From: Eubacterium sp.
Lineage (GTDB): Bacteria > Bacillota > Clostridia > Oscillospirales > Acutalibacteraceae
Length of the DNA: 5,556 nucleotides
Assembly (NCBI GenBank): GCA_029054965.1
Contig: JAIDEF010000346.1
Location: 1 to 5,556, forward strand
Direction of reading: 5' to 3'
Positions 5,385 to 5,556 of this stretch are shown here, one piece after another (positions within the stretch are counted from its first letter, which is position 1; the number at the start of each line of letters is the position of its first letter). Below the pieces are notes generated by a model that was not told the origin of the DNA, did not search any database, and saw nothing but the letters and a program-made list of their open reading frames with translations. The position numbers and the translations under genes are program-made.

Positions 5385-5421
5385 ACATATTGTATGATTT
5401 AGAAACACCTGGCAAGGTGTG

Positions 5422-5449
5422 AAAAAACTTGAAAAAAACTTAGAAAAAA
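5422..5449 (+). promoter_or_regulatory. Phased A-tracts (UP-element-like) upstream of the rRNA promoter
   Basis: Three A-tracts of 6, 7 and 6 bases (5422-5427, 5432-5438, 5444-5449) are centred 10.5 and 11.5 bp apart, in phase with the DNA helix, and end three bases before the -35 box. Such tracts bend DNA and bind the RNA polymerase alpha C-terminal domain at strong rRNA promoters. Confidence 0.6.
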
Positions 5450-5452
5450 GTG

Positions 5453-5481
5453 TTGACATATGCGTTTTGTTGTGGTATTAT
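5453..5481 (+). promoter_or_regulatory. Strong sigma-A promoter of an rRNA operon
   Basis: TTGACA (5453-5458), a 17-bp spacer and TATTAT (5476-5481) give near-consensus boxes at ideal spacing. Transcription should begin near 5487-5488. The A-tracts upstream and the leader downstream support an rRNA promoter. Confidence 0.85.
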
Positions 5482-5487
5482 TGCAAA

Positions 5488-5556
5488 GCACTCGAGAGAG
5501 AAACAACAAAACAAAGCTTCTCAAACGAATGCATAAGGACATTGAAAATTAAACAA
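5488..5556 (+). other. Leader of an rRNA operon with boxA-like sequence (16S gene beyond the window)
   Basis: The stretch after the promoter has no open reading frame and ends ACATTGAAAATTAAACAA (5539-5556). This resembles the TTTGAAAACTAAACAA-type boxA/antitermination sequence found shortly before 16S rRNA in Firmicutes. The 16S gene itself is not in the window, so the identification rests on promoter, upstream element and leader together. Confidence 0.7.

Overview
The window looks like chromosomal DNA of an AT-rich, endospore-forming Firmicute, most likely a gut clostridium of the Ruminococcaceae/Oscillospiraceae type. The main evidence is the pair gpr (germination protease) and spoIIP (engulfment enzyme), with rpsT (ribosomal protein S20) read divergently beside them. 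Bacillus subtilis has the same neighbourhood: rpsT divergent from gpr, spoIIP, yqxA and lepA. The lineage call is inference from gene content and base composition; no rRNA sequence is included to confirm it.

Left part (1-2179, minus strand): an accessory secretion module. A promoter at about 2029-2057 reads into what was, or should be, one 455-codon gene for a secreted chymotrypsin-fold (S1) serine protease with a signal peptide and an alpha-lytic/streptogrisin-type propeptide. An in-frame TGA at 1190-1192 cuts this gene between propeptide and protease. The protease half downstream is otherwise intact, with its His-Asp-Ser triad. Seventeen bases further on lies a lipoprotein gene, cut by the window edge, whose C-terminal half resembles a degenerate FKBP/trigger-factor-like domain.

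Middle (2124-2920, minus strand): two small single-gene units. One encodes a 91-residue membrane-anchored protein with a charged Lys/Ala/Pro tail, with a near-consensus promoter and a perfect 17-bp terminator. The other is rpsT with a strong Shine-Dalgarno site and its own terminator.

Right part (2917-5305, plus strand): sporulation genes. gpr has a candidate forespore (sigma-G/F-like) promoter and encodes a compact 274-residue germination protease. spoIIP follows after a 109-bp, very AT-rich gap. A 76-residue exported or membrane-anchored protein of unknown function comes next, with a TTG start and a ribosome-binding site overlapping the spoIIP stop codon. All three plus-strand genes use GGTGA-type ribosome-binding sites.

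Right edge (5306-5556): two strong inverted repeats, three helically phased A-tracts, a textbook TTGACA-17-TATTAT promoter, and a leader ending in a boxA-like sequence typical of the region just upstream of 16S rRNA. An rRNA operon therefore probably begins just beyond the window, where B. subtilis has lepA.

No CRISPR array, insertion sequence, tRNA or phage gene was seen. The most unusual point is the split protease.
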